From NCBI GenBank assembly GCA_024635555.1, contig JAGXIO010000081.1:1-64000 (forward strand): a stretch of 64,000 nucleotides of DNA. The letters are read 5' to 3'. The notes under the pieces were generated by a model. It saw only the letters and a program-made list of their open reading frames with translations, was not told where the DNA came from and did not search any database. This DNA is from Saccharicrinis sp. GTDB taxonomy: Bacteria; Bacteroidota; Bacteroidia; Bacteroidales; Marinilabiliaceae. Shown one piece after another: positions 35,628-45,237 of the stretch. Numbering within the stretch: position 1 is the stretch's first letter; each line of letters opens with the position of its first letter. Position numbers and translations under genes: made by a program.

Positions 35628-36623
35628 TTAAATAATCTCCGCAATACCATCAACCCATAAATCGGAATCGTTGAGGCTTTCGACCAATTGAAGCTTCTGT
35701 CCTCCGTTTTTCATAAAATCTTCGTTATACTCCCATCCTATCTCCACTACGGTTTCGAGGCAATCGGTTACAAAGGCCGGCGAAACCACCAACACTTTTT
35801 TATTGCCTTTTTTTACGAGCTCTTCCAAAATCACATCAGTAAAGGGCATTAACCAATTCTTATCCAATCGGCTTTGAAAGGAAACAGTATATTTTTCTTT
35901 AGCCAAACCTAATTCTTTGGCCAGCAATCTGGTGGTTTGGTAACAAGTGGCCTTATAGCAATTTTTACCATGTTCGGGCATCGCCACATGGCAAGTGCAT
36001 TGCGGACTATTGATGCCCGGATGAATTTTATTGACCTGCCTATCGGGCAAGCCATGGTACGAAAATACCACATGATCGTAATTATCCACATCGTGCTTTT
36101 GAATATTGTGCACAAAAGCGTTTATAAAAGCAGGGTGGTTGTAAAATTGATCCACAAATTTTACATCTGGCTTTTTACTCCAACTTTTAAGTTCTTTGTT
36201 CACCTTATTAATGGTTGACAAAGTGGTTGATGTGGCATAATGCGGATAATGGGGCAACACAATCAGTTCATCGTAATTCTTTTCCTTTATTTCTGATAAC
36301 ACGCTCTTTACGGATGGATTGCCATAACGCATGGCCGAATACACATCGTACTCTCCTTTGAATTTTTCATTCAGTTTTGCAACCAATCGTTCTTGATAAA
36401 ACAAAAGTGGAGAACCGTCCTTTGACCATAGCCGTTTGTAAAGACTGGTAGAATTGTTAAGTCGAAAAGGGATGATAATCCCGTTAACCAATATTTTCTG
36501 CCATAACCATGGAATATCAATCACGAGTCTATCATTCAAAAACTCAGTCAAGAATCTTCGTACAGCTTTTTTTTCTGGTTTATCAGGTGTGCCTATATTA
36601 ATGATTAACAATGCTTTGCTCAT
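35628..36623 (-). CDS. hemH: Ferrochelatase HemH
   Basis: A 331-residue enzyme that inserts Fe2+ into protoporphyrin IX, the last step of protohaem synthesis. It has LLIINIGTPDKPEKKAVRRFL at the start, AMRYGNPSV, LPHYPHYATSTT, the metal-site histidine in VVFSYHGLPDRQ and the catalytic Glu in LETVVEIGWEY. CTCHVAMPEHGKNCYKATCYQTT holds four cysteines in the region where some ferrochelatases bind a [2Fe-2S] cluster, but the spacing would need checking. It is downstream of the PPOX and hemN genes on the same strand. Confidence 0.95.
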   Translation of the reverse strand: MSKALLIINIGTPDKPEKKAVRRFLTEFLNDRLVIDIPWLWQKILVNGIIIPFRLNNSTSLYKRLWSKDGSPLLFYQERLVAKLNEKFKGEYDVYSAMRYGNPSVKSVLSEIKEKNYDELIVLPHYPHYATSTTLSTINKVNKELKSWSKKPDVKFVDQFYNHPAFINAFVHNIQKHDVDNYDHVVFSYHGLPDRQVNKIHPGINSPQCTCHVAMPEHGKNCYKATCYQTTRLLAKELGLAKEKYTVSFQSRLDKNWLMPFTDVILEELVKKGNKKVLVVSPAFVTDCLETVVEIGWEYNEDFMKNGGQKLQLVESLNDSDLWVDGIAEII

Positions 36624-36745
36624 ATATTTTTAGATTATTACCTACCAGTTGGCAGGCTAGGATAATAGATTAGAGACAAGAAGATAATGGTATTGAAGGC
36701 TTATCTAATGGAATACTAAATTTCAACTTACTTCTAACATCACCC

Positions 36746-38122
36746 CTACTCCTCATCTACCAATTTTTTAGCTAACTCCCAAGCCTGCTGAACTCTGTCG
36801 GCCATTCCGATACCGCCTTTAATATTTCCGGCAAGGTGCAGACCTTTGTACTCATTTTCGATGCTAGCAATAGCTACATACCGTTCCTTGGTGGAAATGT
36901 CGTATTGCGGAATGGCTTTGGGATATCGAAATACTTTAATCAAATCGGGTTTTTGGATGCATTGTAGGGTCAACTCTATTTCCTTTAACACTATCTGTTC
37001 AATTTCCTCATCCGTTTTAGTAATCATATGCGGTTTTTTTATCCCACCCACAAAAACCGACAATAAAGCTCCTTCCTTTGGACATCGTCCACTAAATAAA
37101 GCGCCGGGAAACAATATACCAAGAATATCCTTATTTTCGACACTTGGCACCAAGCCTCCAAAGGCATTTATATTTTTACCATTCCAATGCTTATATCCAA
37201 CCACCACTTGCACCACCTTGGCATAGGTAGTATCGGCCACGGGTTGCAACAAATTGCTGGGCAGCATTGGCAAAACATCCATAATACCCTCGCCCCCAAA
37301 TGTTGTTATCACCTTATCCGATTCTATATAAACTAGACCACCATCTTTGGTATTGAACACGGTTGAAAAACCAGCACCTTTCTGGGATACTTTAATCTGT
37401 TCACTTCCACAAAAAACAGCATCCTTTGATATATTGTTTTCTAAGGCCGTAATCAAATTTTGCAGTCCTCCTTTAACCGAGAACACCTCACGACTTACCT
37501 TTTTTTGCAATTCTGATTTGGGTTCTTTCCGCTTTTTAATGGTTCCCCTTATAAAGCTGCCATAGTTCTGCTCTAATAGGTACAGCTTGGGCAAGGCAAA
37601 ACGGGTAATCAATTGGGTGGGATCACCAGCATAAATACCGGATATAAAAGGATCTACGGCATAATCCAGAAAGCTCTTTCCCATACGGCGTTTTACCATT
37701 TGTGCCAGTGTTTCATCGGGATTCATACCTTTTTTGCGCCAGGGCTCGCCTAATAACCTAAATTTATCCCATAAACTAAACAATGGTGTTGCTACGGCAG
37801 ACAAAAGCCCCGATGGAAGTGGCTCCCATTGTCCGTTTTTTAATATCCAACGCTCCTTAGCTACCGGATTGGGTGTAATCAACTCGCAATGCCCCTTTAA
37901 ATCCTCGAACAACTGCACGATGCCCTCGGTACCAATGACACCTGTGTTGGGTCCCATTTCGTAAATAAAATCCTTTTCGTGTACCGTTTGTATGGCACCT
38001 CCTATTCTATCCGACTTCTCTATTAGTGCTACTTTTTTACCCGCTTTTTCGAGATAAAAGGCCAGGGTAAGTCCCGTCAATCCGGCACCAATAACCACTA
38101 CATCTACTTTTTTTACCGTCAT
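36746..38122 (-). CDS. hemY: Oxygen-dependent protoporphyrinogen oxidase (HemY type)
   Basis: A 458-residue FAD enzyme that oxidises protoporphyrinogen IX to protoporphyrin IX. It has VDVVVIGAGLTGLTLAFYLEKAGKKVALIEKS (FAD Rossmann), GGAIQTVHEKDFIYEMGPN, FISGIYAGDP, the mid-protein SVKGGLQNLITAL, and a C-terminal GLHLAGNIKGGIGMADRVQ FAD-binding end. The ATG at 38122 follows the hemN stop by two bases; a GTG at 38128 overlapping that stop is an alternative. It is tightly coupled with hemN and upstream of hemH. Confidence 0.93.
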   Translation of the reverse strand: MTVKKVDVVVIGAGLTGLTLAFYLEKAGKKVALIEKSDRIGGAIQTVHEKDFIYEMGPNTGVIGTEGIVQLFEDLKGHCELITPNPVAKERWILKNGQWEPLPSGLLSAVATPLFSLWDKFRLLGEPWRKKGMNPDETLAQMVKRRMGKSFLDYAVDPFISGIYAGDPTQLITRFALPKLYLLEQNYGSFIRGTIKKRKEPKSELQKKVSREVFSVKGGLQNLITALENNISKDAVFCGSEQIKVSQKGAGFSTVFNTKDGGLVYIESDKVITTFGGEGIMDVLPMLPSNLLQPVADTTYAKVVQVVVGYKHWNGKNINAFGGLVPSVENKDILGILFPGALFSGRCPKEGALLSVFVGGIKKPHMITKTDEEIEQIVLKEIELTLQCIQKPDLIKVFRYPKAIPQYDISTKERYVAIASIENEYKGLHLAGNIKGGIGMADRVQQAWELAKKLVDEE

Positions 38123-38124
38123 AA

Positions 38125-39504
38125 TCACATTGCGTTTGAATAACGTTTATTGCTACCGGCCAAAGCAGGATCAAACGAAGCCACAACATTACGAATAAAC
38201 ATGGTGCCCAGTTCGGTTATTTCCAGATGGTCGGGTGTAAAGTGAATCAACTCATCCTCCCTAAACTGTTTTAAAACTACCTCATCGTATGCTATCAACT
38301 TTTTAAGACTTAGAACATCCATCGAAAAACTTTCGGCCACATTTTCCCAAGCGATAAATTTATTGCACATCAATTCGTTAATAACGGTGCGGATTATCTT
38401 TTGCTCATTTGTAACCAACACCCCTTTTTCAACGGGCAACACCCTGTTATTTATGGATTCGATGTAGGCTTTCACACTCTTGGTGTTTTGCACATATCCG
38501 CCCGAAAGCTGACTTATGGAGGAAACCCCTACGGCATAAACTTGCCCAGTAGTGCGTTTGGTGCAATACCCCTGAAAGTTACGGTGCAACTGGTGTTTGC
38601 TCAATGCTTGGCAAAGTTCATCCTCCGGCAGGGCATAATGATCGAGCCCAATGGAAACATAACCCGCTTTTAAAAGCAATTCGTAGGCCGCCAAAAACAT
38701 ATCCAACTTATCATCAGCCGATGGCAAACCTTTTTTATCCAGTATTTTTTGGTGTTCTTTAAACCAGGGCACATGCGCATAGGAAAAAGTGACCAATCTA
38801 TCCGGTCGTATTTCAATCGCTTTTTCGATGGATTTGCAAAAACTGCTGACCGTTTGGCCGGGCAGACCATAGATAAAATCCAGATTGACGGCAAACTTGC
38901 TATTGGCATTTTTTACATAGCTCACCAAATCCCCCACAGGCAAGGCCGAAGGTTTTCGGTTCACATCTTTTAAAACATTTTCATCAAAATCCTGGATACC
39001 AAAACTAAAACGGTTAAATCCTGCATCAAAAAGCTCATCTAAATAAGTATACGTTAAATGAGCGGGGTTGCATTCAATGGCAATCTCGGCATCTTCGATT
39101 AGCTCAAAACTACTGAATAAAATATCGTTGATTTCTTTTAGGTAAGATGCTTTGATAGCATTGGGCGTACCTCCACCATAATGAATTTGCGATATTTTCC
39201 GTTTTGGGTCAATGATGCTAACCATCAATGCTATTTCCTCTTTCACTGCGGCAACATATAGCCTAATCTCTTCGGCTCTTCCCATTTTTAAGGCATTGCA
39301 ACCGCAGTAATGGCATATTTGTGCACAAAAGGGTATATGCACGTAAAAGGCGATATTAGATGGCTCTTCTGTATTAGATTTTACCAAAAGAGTCCGAAAA
39401 TCCTCCTCCTTAAAATCGCTGGTAAAATGATTAGCCGGAGGATAACTGGTATATCGAGGTACCGGAACATTATATTTTTGAAGTAATTGTCTATCGATTT
39501 TCAT
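38125..39504 (-). CDS. hemN: Oxygen-independent coproporphyrinogen III oxidase HemN
   Basis: A 459-residue radical-SAM enzyme that decarboxylates coproporphyrinogen III to protoporphyrinogen IX without oxygen. The ATG at 39504 gives MKIDRQLLQKYNVPVPRYTSYPPA, the standard HemN N-terminus; the frame is open 20 codons further up but that part is not family-like. The cluster motif is CAQICHYCGC (CX3CX2CXC), followed by HYGGGTPN and GLDHYALPEDELC. It opens a hemN-PPOX pair with hemH beyond, so protohaem synthesis mixes an oxygen-independent and an oxygen-dependent step. Confidence 0.95.
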   Translation of the reverse strand: MKIDRQLLQKYNVPVPRYTSYPPANHFTSDFKEEDFRTLLVKSNTEEPSNIAFYVHIPFCAQICHYCGCNALKMGRAEEIRLYVAAVKEEIALMVSIIDPKRKISQIHYGGGTPNAIKASYLKEINDILFSSFELIEDAEIAIECNPAHLTYTYLDELFDAGFNRFSFGIQDFDENVLKDVNRKPSALPVGDLVSYVKNANSKFAVNLDFIYGLPGQTVSSFCKSIEKAIEIRPDRLVTFSYAHVPWFKEHQKILDKKGLPSADDKLDMFLAAYELLLKAGYVSIGLDHYALPEDELCQALSKHQLHRNFQGYCTKRTTGQVYAVGVSSISQLSGGYVQNTKSVKAYIESINNRVLPVEKGVLVTNEQKIIRTVINELMCNKFIAWENVAESFSMDVLSLKKLIAYDEVVLKQFREDELIHFTPDHLEITELGTMFIRNVVASFDPALAGSNKRYSNAM

Positions 39505-39694
39505 TGTATGATTATAGTATCTAGAATTTAGTATCAAGTATTTAACATCAAGATTATAACACAAAAACCTTTTTAGTTAAGCTTAAAAGATGGTTAAGAC
39601 AAAATAAGCGTCAGGATGTGATTTGAAAATCCGTCTAACCTATCATAGCAGTATAAAGTAACATCAACAACAATTGTTCAACATTTGTAATTCT

Positions 39695-40561
39695 CTACGA
39701 TTTCTTTATAACCAAATCCTGAAGTATGTCATCAATTGTAGCAAACTGGAAAGGATAGCCCAATTCCAACAATCTTCGGGGACGTACTTTTTGACCTTTG
39801 AGCAATGCATCAGCTCCTTCGCCAAGAATCATTTTAATAATAAAACTGTAGGCTCTTAAAATTACTGGTCTGTGAAGTTTTTTGCCCAATGTTTTCGAAA
39901 AAAATCGATTAGAAATCGTTTCTGGTATCACAAGATTATATATCCCATTCGATTTTGGATTGTTTAAGATATACCAAATGGAGGAAAGAGCATCTTCAAT
40001 ATGGATACAAGGAAATGGCTGTGTTCCGTCGCCCACAATGGTACCCAGTCCTAATTTAAAAGGTAAAATCATTTTACCTAGCGCTCCTTGTTTATTATCT
40101 AACACAATACCCAGCCGCACCACGGTAAGTTTTATGTTCGTTTGACGCAATGGAGCCAGCGCCGCTTCCCACTCCTTGCATACCGAAGCCAAAAAATCAT
40201 TGCCCAGTCTGTCCGAAAATTCATCGTGCTCATAAACAGCATCGTAAATACCCACAGCCGAAGCCGACATCACAATCTTTGGTTTTTTTTCTACCACCAA
40301 AATAGCCTCAACCAGCTTTTTTGTGGTTTCCACCCTACTATCCCTGATTGTTTTTTTATAACTTTCTGTCCATCTGTTAAGTATAGGTGCACCTGCCAGA
40401 TTAATAACCGTATGGGCTCCTTCCATCTTTTGAGCTATTACTTTCGCCTCTTTGTTAAAATCGGCTCTGGTAATATTAACCACCTCCATGTTATTCTGTT
40501 TAAAAAGGTGGCTTAGCCTCGAACCTAAAAATCCGGTACCTCCGGTTAAGCATATCTTCAT
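39695..40561 (-). CDS. TIGR01777-family NAD-dependent epimerase (YfcH-like)
   Basis: A 288-residue short-chain dehydrogenase-like protein. It begins MKICLTGGTGFLGSRLSHLFKQ, has HTVINLAGAPILNRWTESYK, then SASAVGIYDA and a C-terminal DUF1731-like tail (LHRPVILRAYSF, then GQKVRPRRLLELGYPF). These fit the TIGR01777/YfcH family of unknown substrate. It stands alone between hemN and mscS. Confidence 0.92.
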   Translation of the reverse strand: MKICLTGGTGFLGSRLSHLFKQNNMEVVNITRADFNKEAKVIAQKMEGAHTVINLAGAPILNRWTESYKKTIRDSRVETTKKLVEAILVVEKKPKIVMSASAVGIYDAVYEHDEFSDRLGNDFLASVCKEWEAALAPLRQTNIKLTVVRLGIVLDNKQGALGKMILPFKLGLGTIVGDGTQPFPCIHIEDALSSIWYILNNPKSNGIYNLVIPETISNRFFSKTLGKKLHRPVILRAYSFIIKMILGEGADALLKGQKVRPRRLLELGYPFQFATIDDILQDLVIKKS

Positions 40562-40648
40562 ATCAAACTATGTTTTTTAAATTTAAACAATAGGTAAAAT
40601 TAGTAAAATGCCAACAGTATTTGGCCTTTCAGGTAAGAAGAATTACTT

Positions 40649-41950
40649 TTACTCTTCGCTCTTTTTTGTATTGAAAGATTCAAACCCCGAGCTAAGATGC
40701 AAATCACGCTGAGGAAAAGGTATTTTAATATGATGAGCGGCAAACTTATCATAGATGGTAAAACGTATATCGCTCCTCACCCGCTCTACCCAAAATGATT
40801 CCTCACTCCAAAAAAACACGCTGAAATCCAGAGACGATTCTCCGAAATCGTTAAAATACACCATGGGCTGTGGTTGCTTTTGCACTTTTTCGTGCTCAAG
40901 AGCTGCCTCGATTAAAAGCTTTTCTACCAATCGCACATCGGAACCGTAGGCCACGCCAATGTTTACCTTAAAACGAGTTTTATGCTCGTTGTAAGTCCAA
41001 TTGATTACATTTTTCCCCACAAAATTATTATTGGGTATAATGATGATGATACTGTCGCGATTTAATACTTTCGAAGTACGCAGTCCTATTTCTTGCACCT
41101 TACCCACAATACCGTTTTCGAGTTCAACCACATCGTTTACGCGAATGGTGCCTTCAAAAAGTATCATCAGTCCCGAAACAAAATCGTTGAACAAGGATTG
41201 CACTCCAAAACCCAAACCTACAAATAAGGCGGCCGAACCGGCCAACAGCACGGTAACGCTGATACCCAAACTGCCAATAATGACCGTTATGGCAACTACC
41301 CAGGCAAAATATTTTACTATCAGGAATACGGTATGTCCTTTTCCGGCATCGATACCTGTTCGGTAAATACGGCGATCGAAAAAAACCTCCAACACCATAA
41401 TAGCGGCATGCACGGTGTAGGCGATAAACATCACCTGGAGTATTTTACCGATGGTAATTTGCACGCTTTGAATACTAAACAAGCTGATGGTAAAAAACTG
41501 AAAAGAATGGTCGGTAAAGCCAACCAGTCCGCGCATTAAAATCAAAAAAGCCAAAAAACTAACCCATCTACGGGCCACCTTGGTCATTTTTTGGGGTATA
41601 GAATTAATCCCTATGCTTTGGGTAAATGCCTTGGACAAAAAACGATTGATAATTATCAGTAAAGAAAATGTAAGGAAAAGAAAGGCTAATAAAAACCCTG
41701 AAATGGGAATGTTTTTGCCAATACGGAACAATTCAACATCAATGATTTCGAGCAGATTTATATCAAAAAGCCGCAAAGTAATATCTATAGAAACACCACC
41801 TATAACAAGAATAACGATAAATGAAACTGCACGGACTACAAGTGATTTAACTCCCTCGGTAATTTTTTTACGCAATACAACGCTTCCCCAAATAACACCT
41901 GCATTCAGTAAAAGTATAAGTAATATATAAAGGTTTGTTATAGGTTGCAT
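40649..41950 (-). CDS. MscS-family mechanosensitive channel
   Basis: A 433-residue membrane protein from the ATG at 41950. An open frame continues upstream into cdaA, but the first 20 residues there are charged and atypical. Five or so hydrophobic helices occupy residues 1-215. The pore-lining TM3 region is ITVIIGSLGISVTVLLAGSAALFVGLGFG, followed by VQSLFNDFVSGLMILFEGTIRVNDVVELENGIVGKV, the MscS beta domain. It opens under membrane tension to release osmolytes. It follows cdaA by 13 bp, so osmotic and c-di-AMP functions may be linked. Confidence 0.93.
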   Translation of the reverse strand: MQPITNLYILLILLLNAGVIWGSVVLRKKITEGVKSLVVRAVSFIVILVIGGVSIDITLRLFDINLLEIIDVELFRIGKNIPISGFLLAFLFLTFSLLIIINRFLSKAFTQSIGINSIPQKMTKVARRWVSFLAFLILMRGLVGFTDHSFQFFTISLFSIQSVQITIGKILQVMFIAYTVHAAIMVLEVFFDRRIYRTGIDAGKGHTVFLIVKYFAWVVAITVIIGSLGISVTVLLAGSAALFVGLGFGVQSLFNDFVSGLMILFEGTIRVNDVVELENGIVGKVQEIGLRTSKVLNRDSIIIIIPNNNFVGKNVINWTYNEHKTRFKVNIGVAYGSDVRLVEKLLIEAALEHEKVQKQPQPMVYFNDFGESSLDFSVFFWSEESFWVERVRSDIRFTIYDKFAAHHIKIPFPQRDLHLSSGFESFNTKKSEE

Positions 41951-41963
41951 ACGGCTTCTTGTT

Positions 41964-42731
41964 TTATTCTTTTTGCAAGAGTTCTTCCAATTCTTCTGGG
42001 GTAACGCCATGTTTTATTTCACCGGCATGAAAGTAAGATATTTTTCCCGTTTCTTCTGAAACCACAATTGCCGATGCATCGGTGGCTTCTGTTATACCTA
42101 GTGCAGCCCTATGCCGTAGACCCAATTTTTTAGGCAAGTCGAAGCTTTGCGAAACGGGTAATATGCAACCTGCGGCTTTAATTTTGTTTTGTGCTACAAT
42201 AACGGCTCCATCGTGTAAAGGGCTGTTTTTATAAAAAATATTTTCGAGCAAACGGCTCGATATTACACCATTAACCAATTCGCCTGTACGCACATAGTCT
42301 AATAATTCCGACTTTCTGGAGATAACAATGATAGCTCCTGTTTTGGTCTTAGCCAAATTTTGGCAGGTACGCACAATAGGCTTGTGATAAATATTCATTA
42401 CTCCCGTTGATGGACTCGAAAAAATGTTTTCGAAGGAAAAGCGGTTGGCAATGTTGTATTTAGTACCCAGCAAAAGAAAAAAGCGTCTTATTTCTTGCTG
42501 AAAAACCACTATCAAGGCAATCGCACCCACGTTAACAATATTATCGAGTATGGTGGCCGATAGCTCCATGTTCATCGACTTAATAAAAAGCCAAAATGCT
42601 ATAAAAGCAAAGAGACCGAAAAAGATGCTCTGAGCCACGGTACCTCTGATAAGCTTGTAAACCCTGTACATCAGATAGGCCACTAGGGTAATATCGATAA
42701 GATCGATGAAACGTATATCTAAAAATGTCAT
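41964..42731 (-). CDS. cdaA: Diadenylate cyclase CdaA (DacA)
   Basis: A 255-residue membrane-bound enzyme that makes cyclic di-AMP from two ATP. Three N-terminal helices (about residues 8-78) precede a DAC domain with both catalytic motifs intact: SPLHDGAVIV (DGA) and LGLRHRAALGITE (RHR). In Firmicutes and other groups c-di-AMP controls potassium and osmolyte transport and wall homeostasis. It lies between folP and an mscS-type gene in one directional run. No CdaR gene is next to it. Confidence 0.96.
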   Translation of the reverse strand: MTFLDIRFIDLIDITLVAYLMYRVYKLIRGTVAQSIFFGLFAFIAFWLFIKSMNMELSATILDNIVNVGAIALIVVFQQEIRRFFLLLGTKYNIANRFSFENIFSSPSTGVMNIYHKPIVRTCQNLAKTKTGAIIVISRKSELLDYVRTGELVNGVISSRLLENIFYKNSPLHDGAVIVAQNKIKAAGCILPVSQSFDLPKKLGLRHRAALGITEATDASAIVVSEETGKISYFHAGEIKHGVTPEELEELLQKE

Positions 42732-42767
42732 ATTTTAATTTCCATTATTTAACTTCAAAGCTATTAT

Positions 42768-43634
42768 TTACACCACCAGAACTTTGCTAAATATACGAAT
42801 ACATTCCTTGGCTTCCTTTACATCGTGCACCCTTAAAATATTTGCGCCCCGCTCCAAAGCCATCATGTTTAGCGCTGTTGTTCCGGTTAATGCCTCTTCT
42901 GCTGTTGTGCCTAGCAATTTATAAATCATCGATTTACGCGAAATGCCAACTAGCATGGGCAGTTCCAGCAATTTCATTTCGTTAAGACGATTCATAAGCG
43001 TATAATTATGCTCCAGAGTTTTTCCAAAACCAAAGCCCGGATCTATGATTACATCGTGTACACCCATAAGGCTCAATTGCCTCTTTTTATCTGCAAGAAA
43101 ATCAATTATTTCAAACACCATATCGTTTTTATAGACAGGATTTTGCTGCATATTTTGGGGCGTACCTTTCATGTGCATAATGATGTAGGGCACATTGAGC
43201 TCCGCAATGGTAGCAAACATATTTTCATCCATCTCGCCTGCCGAAATATCATTAATTATATCCACCTCAAATTCGCGAACCGCCCGTTTGGCAATTTCTG
43301 CGCGAAAGGTATCTACCGATAACAGGGCATCCGGCTTATCTTTCCTAACCAACTCTAAAACTTCGGCAAGCCTCTCCCACTCTTCCTCCATAGTTATGTG
43401 CTGCGCTCCAGGCCTCGACGAATATGCACCTATATCAATAATGTCAGCACCTTCGGAAAGCATTTGTTGCACTTTACTTAAAATCACTGTACCGTTATTG
43501 TATTTGCCCCCATCATAAAACGAATCAGGTGTAACATTAAGTATCCCCATCACCCTAGGTTGGGTCATGTCAATGAGTTGTCCATTGCAATTGATGGTGG
43601 TGGGTTTATTTAAGTAGTTGTTGCTAGCGCTCAT
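42768..43634 (-). CDS. folP: Dihydropteroate synthase FolP
   Basis: A 288-residue TIM-barrel enzyme that joins p-aminobenzoate to dihydropterin pyrophosphate in folate synthesis; it is the sulfonamide target. It has RVMGILNVTPDSFYDGGKY, GADIIDIGAYSSRPGA, INDISAGEMDENMF, DVIIDPGFGFGKTLEHN, VGISRKSMIYKLLG and the final ILRVHDVKEAKEC. The gap to cdaA is 36 bp, consistent with a folP-cdaA-mscS operon. Confidence 0.96.
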   Translation of the reverse strand: MSASNNYLNKPTTINCNGQLIDMTQPRVMGILNVTPDSFYDGGKYNNGTVILSKVQQMLSEGADIIDIGAYSSRPGAQHITMEEEWERLAEVLELVRKDKPDALLSVDTFRAEIAKRAVREFEVDIINDISAGEMDENMFATIAELNVPYIIMHMKGTPQNMQQNPVYKNDMVFEIIDFLADKKRQLSLMGVHDVIIDPGFGFGKTLEHNYTLMNRLNEMKLLELPMLVGISRKSMIYKLLGTTAEEALTGTTALNMMALERGANILRVHDVKEAKECIRIFSKVLVV

Positions 43635-43799
43635 GTTTTATAATTCTCGACACGTAAAAGTAATACTATTTTAAACTCAACTATCCACAAACAGTTGTAA
43701 AAGTGAATATAGTTCGAGTAATACTATAGCTAAACCCAAATGTGTATTTGTGTAGCTGTGAATAAATCTATGAGAAAGCTGTATTTTCGTATACTTTTA

Positions 43800-43807
43800 T
43801 AACTTTG
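43800..43807 (+). promoter_or_regulatory. Candidate promoter of the resorcinol cluster
   Basis: TAACTTTG, an exact TAnnTTTG match 27 bp before the first GTG of the cluster. It is the only good promoter match I see before the twelve closely packed genes that follow. Confidence 0.5.
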
Positions 43808-43833
43808 TCGGTTAAACGAAATATACCTATTCT

Positions 43834-44325
43834 GTGAAAAAACATATAGGAACAAAAGTAATTGTAATTTTAAGTTTTTTACTGATTGGTTTAAACTTAA
43901 ATGCGATTGAACGAAGCCAGTTTTACTCGGTATTTTCCAGTGATTCATTGGAAGATGTAAACAACCTAATTATGCAGCTTGAAGGAGAGTCTGAAAATTC
44001 TACAACAAATGCATTTAAAGGAGCATTGTATATGCAGATGGCACCTCTTCTTTCTGATCCAAAATCAAAACTTGAGGCATTTAAAAAAGGCAAAATACTT
44101 TTGGAGAAAGAGATTGGAGATCAACCAAATAATATAGAGTATCGTTTTTTACGCTTTGCTGTGCAGGAACAATCACCGGTTTTTCTAAGATACAAAAATG
44201 AAATAAAAGAGGATAAGAATTTAATTATTACACATTTTTCAAAACTGGATTATTCCATTCAAAAACAAATAGTTAATTACACCAAAAAATCTAAGATTCT
44301 TCACAAAAAAGACCTAAAGCCTTAA
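43834..44325 (+). CDS. Exported hypothetical protein, first gene of the resorcinol cluster
   Basis: A 163-residue protein with a GTG start and a clear signal peptide (KKHIGTKVIVILSFLLIGLNLNA). The mature part is helical, with TTNAFKGALYMQMAPLLSDPKSKLEAFKKG and PNNIEYRFLRFAVQEQSPVFLRY, a TPR-like look without a definable repeat. Similar small exported proteins occur next to flexirubin-type dar genes, from my recall of such loci. It ends one base before the darA ATG (TAA-ATG), so it is part of the operon. Its role is unknown; binding or handling of a lipid product in the periplasm is a guess. Confidence 0.75.
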   Translation: MKKHIGTKVIVILSFLLIGLNLNAIERSQFYSVFSSDSLEDVNNLIMQLEGESENSTTNAFKGALYMQMAPLLSDPKSKLEAFKKGKILLEKEIGDQPNNIEYRFLRFAVQEQSPVFLRYKNEIKEDKNLIITHFSKLDYSIQKQIVNYTKKSKILHKKDLKP

Positions 44326-45237
44326 ATGAAAATACTGATTATTTCCTATTCACAGACCGGGCAGCTTAACGAATTAATAACAAACTGCACACATCGGATA
44401 GATCAAGCAGATATTGACAGAATTGAAATCAAACCAAAAAATGAATTTCCATTTCCATGGACATCTGAATCATTTTTTGATACCATGCCCGAATCTGTTC
44501 TTGAAACTAAAACAGAGCTTAACCCGATCAATTACAAACATGAAAAATATGATGTTATCATATTAGGATATCAACCTTGGTTTTTATCTCCATCCATTCC
44601 AACAAGTTCCTTACTTCAAGAGCAGAGTTTTTTAGACCGCGTAAAAGATACGCCGGTGATAACAATAATTGGCTCACGAAATATGTGGGTTAATGCACAA
44701 ATTAGTGTAGACAAGCGCATTTCAGCAGCCGGAGGAAAAATTGTTGGAAATATTCCTTTTAACGACTCGCACAATAACTATATCAGTGCTTTTACAATTC
44801 TGCATTGGATGCTAAGTGGTAAGAAAACTAAAAAATGGGGGATTTTCCCAAAACCCGGTGTGAGCTCCAAGGATATTGAAGAAGCAAGCAGTTATACTGA
44901 CGTTTTGAATACAGCCATTCAAAATAATGAGTTTCAAAACCTTCAGACAGAAATACTTAAACAAGGTAAAATAACTTTAAAAACAGGAATATGGTTTGTT
45001 GAGAATGCAGGTAGGCGCGTGTTTAAAATTTGGTCTATTTTAATTACCAAACTCGGTACAACTCCTAAAAAAAGAAAAATTTTACTTACCATTTACAAGT
45101 ACTATTTGATTGTTGCTTTATTTTTTATCGCTCCAATAGTTGTAAGCATTTTCAAGCTGCTAATACTACCCTTTGTTTACAAGAGAATTAACAAAAGAAA
45201 ATTCTATATTTGCAGTAATAAATTTGAAATGGAATGA
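44326..45237 (+). CDS. darA: Dialkylresorcinol aromatase-type protein DarA
   Basis: A 303-residue protein with a flavodoxin-like N-terminal half: ILIISYSQTGQLNELI begins as in flavoproteins, then YDVIILGYQPWFLSPSIPT and TIIGSRNMWVNAQ. A C-terminal membrane segment (about 258-285, YYLIVALFFIAPIVVSIFKLL) follows. It matches the 'dialkylresorcinol condensing enzyme' family, which in the characterised dar system aromatises the cyclohexanedione made by DarB. Its stop overlaps the darB start (ATGA). Confidence 0.85.
   Translation: MKILIISYSQTGQLNELITNCTHRIDQADIDRIEIKPKNEFPFPWTSESFFDTMPESVLETKTELNPINYKHEKYDVIILGYQPWFLSPSIPTSSLLQEQSFLDRVKDTPVITIIGSRNMWVNAQISVDKRISAAGGKIVGNIPFNDSHNNYISAFTILHWMLSGKKTKKWGIFPKPGVSSKDIEEASSYTDVLNTAIQNNEFQNLQTEILKQGKITLKTGIWFVENAGRRVFKIWSILITKLGTTPKKRKILLTIYKYYLIVALFFIAPIVVSIFKLLILPFVYKRINKRKFYICSNKFEME

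Noticed and set aside
41951..42010. Longer N-terminus of the mechanosensitive channel overlapping cdaA
   Set aside because: The extra 20 residues are charged and not channel-like; the ATG at 41950 gives a normal start 13 bp after cdaA.
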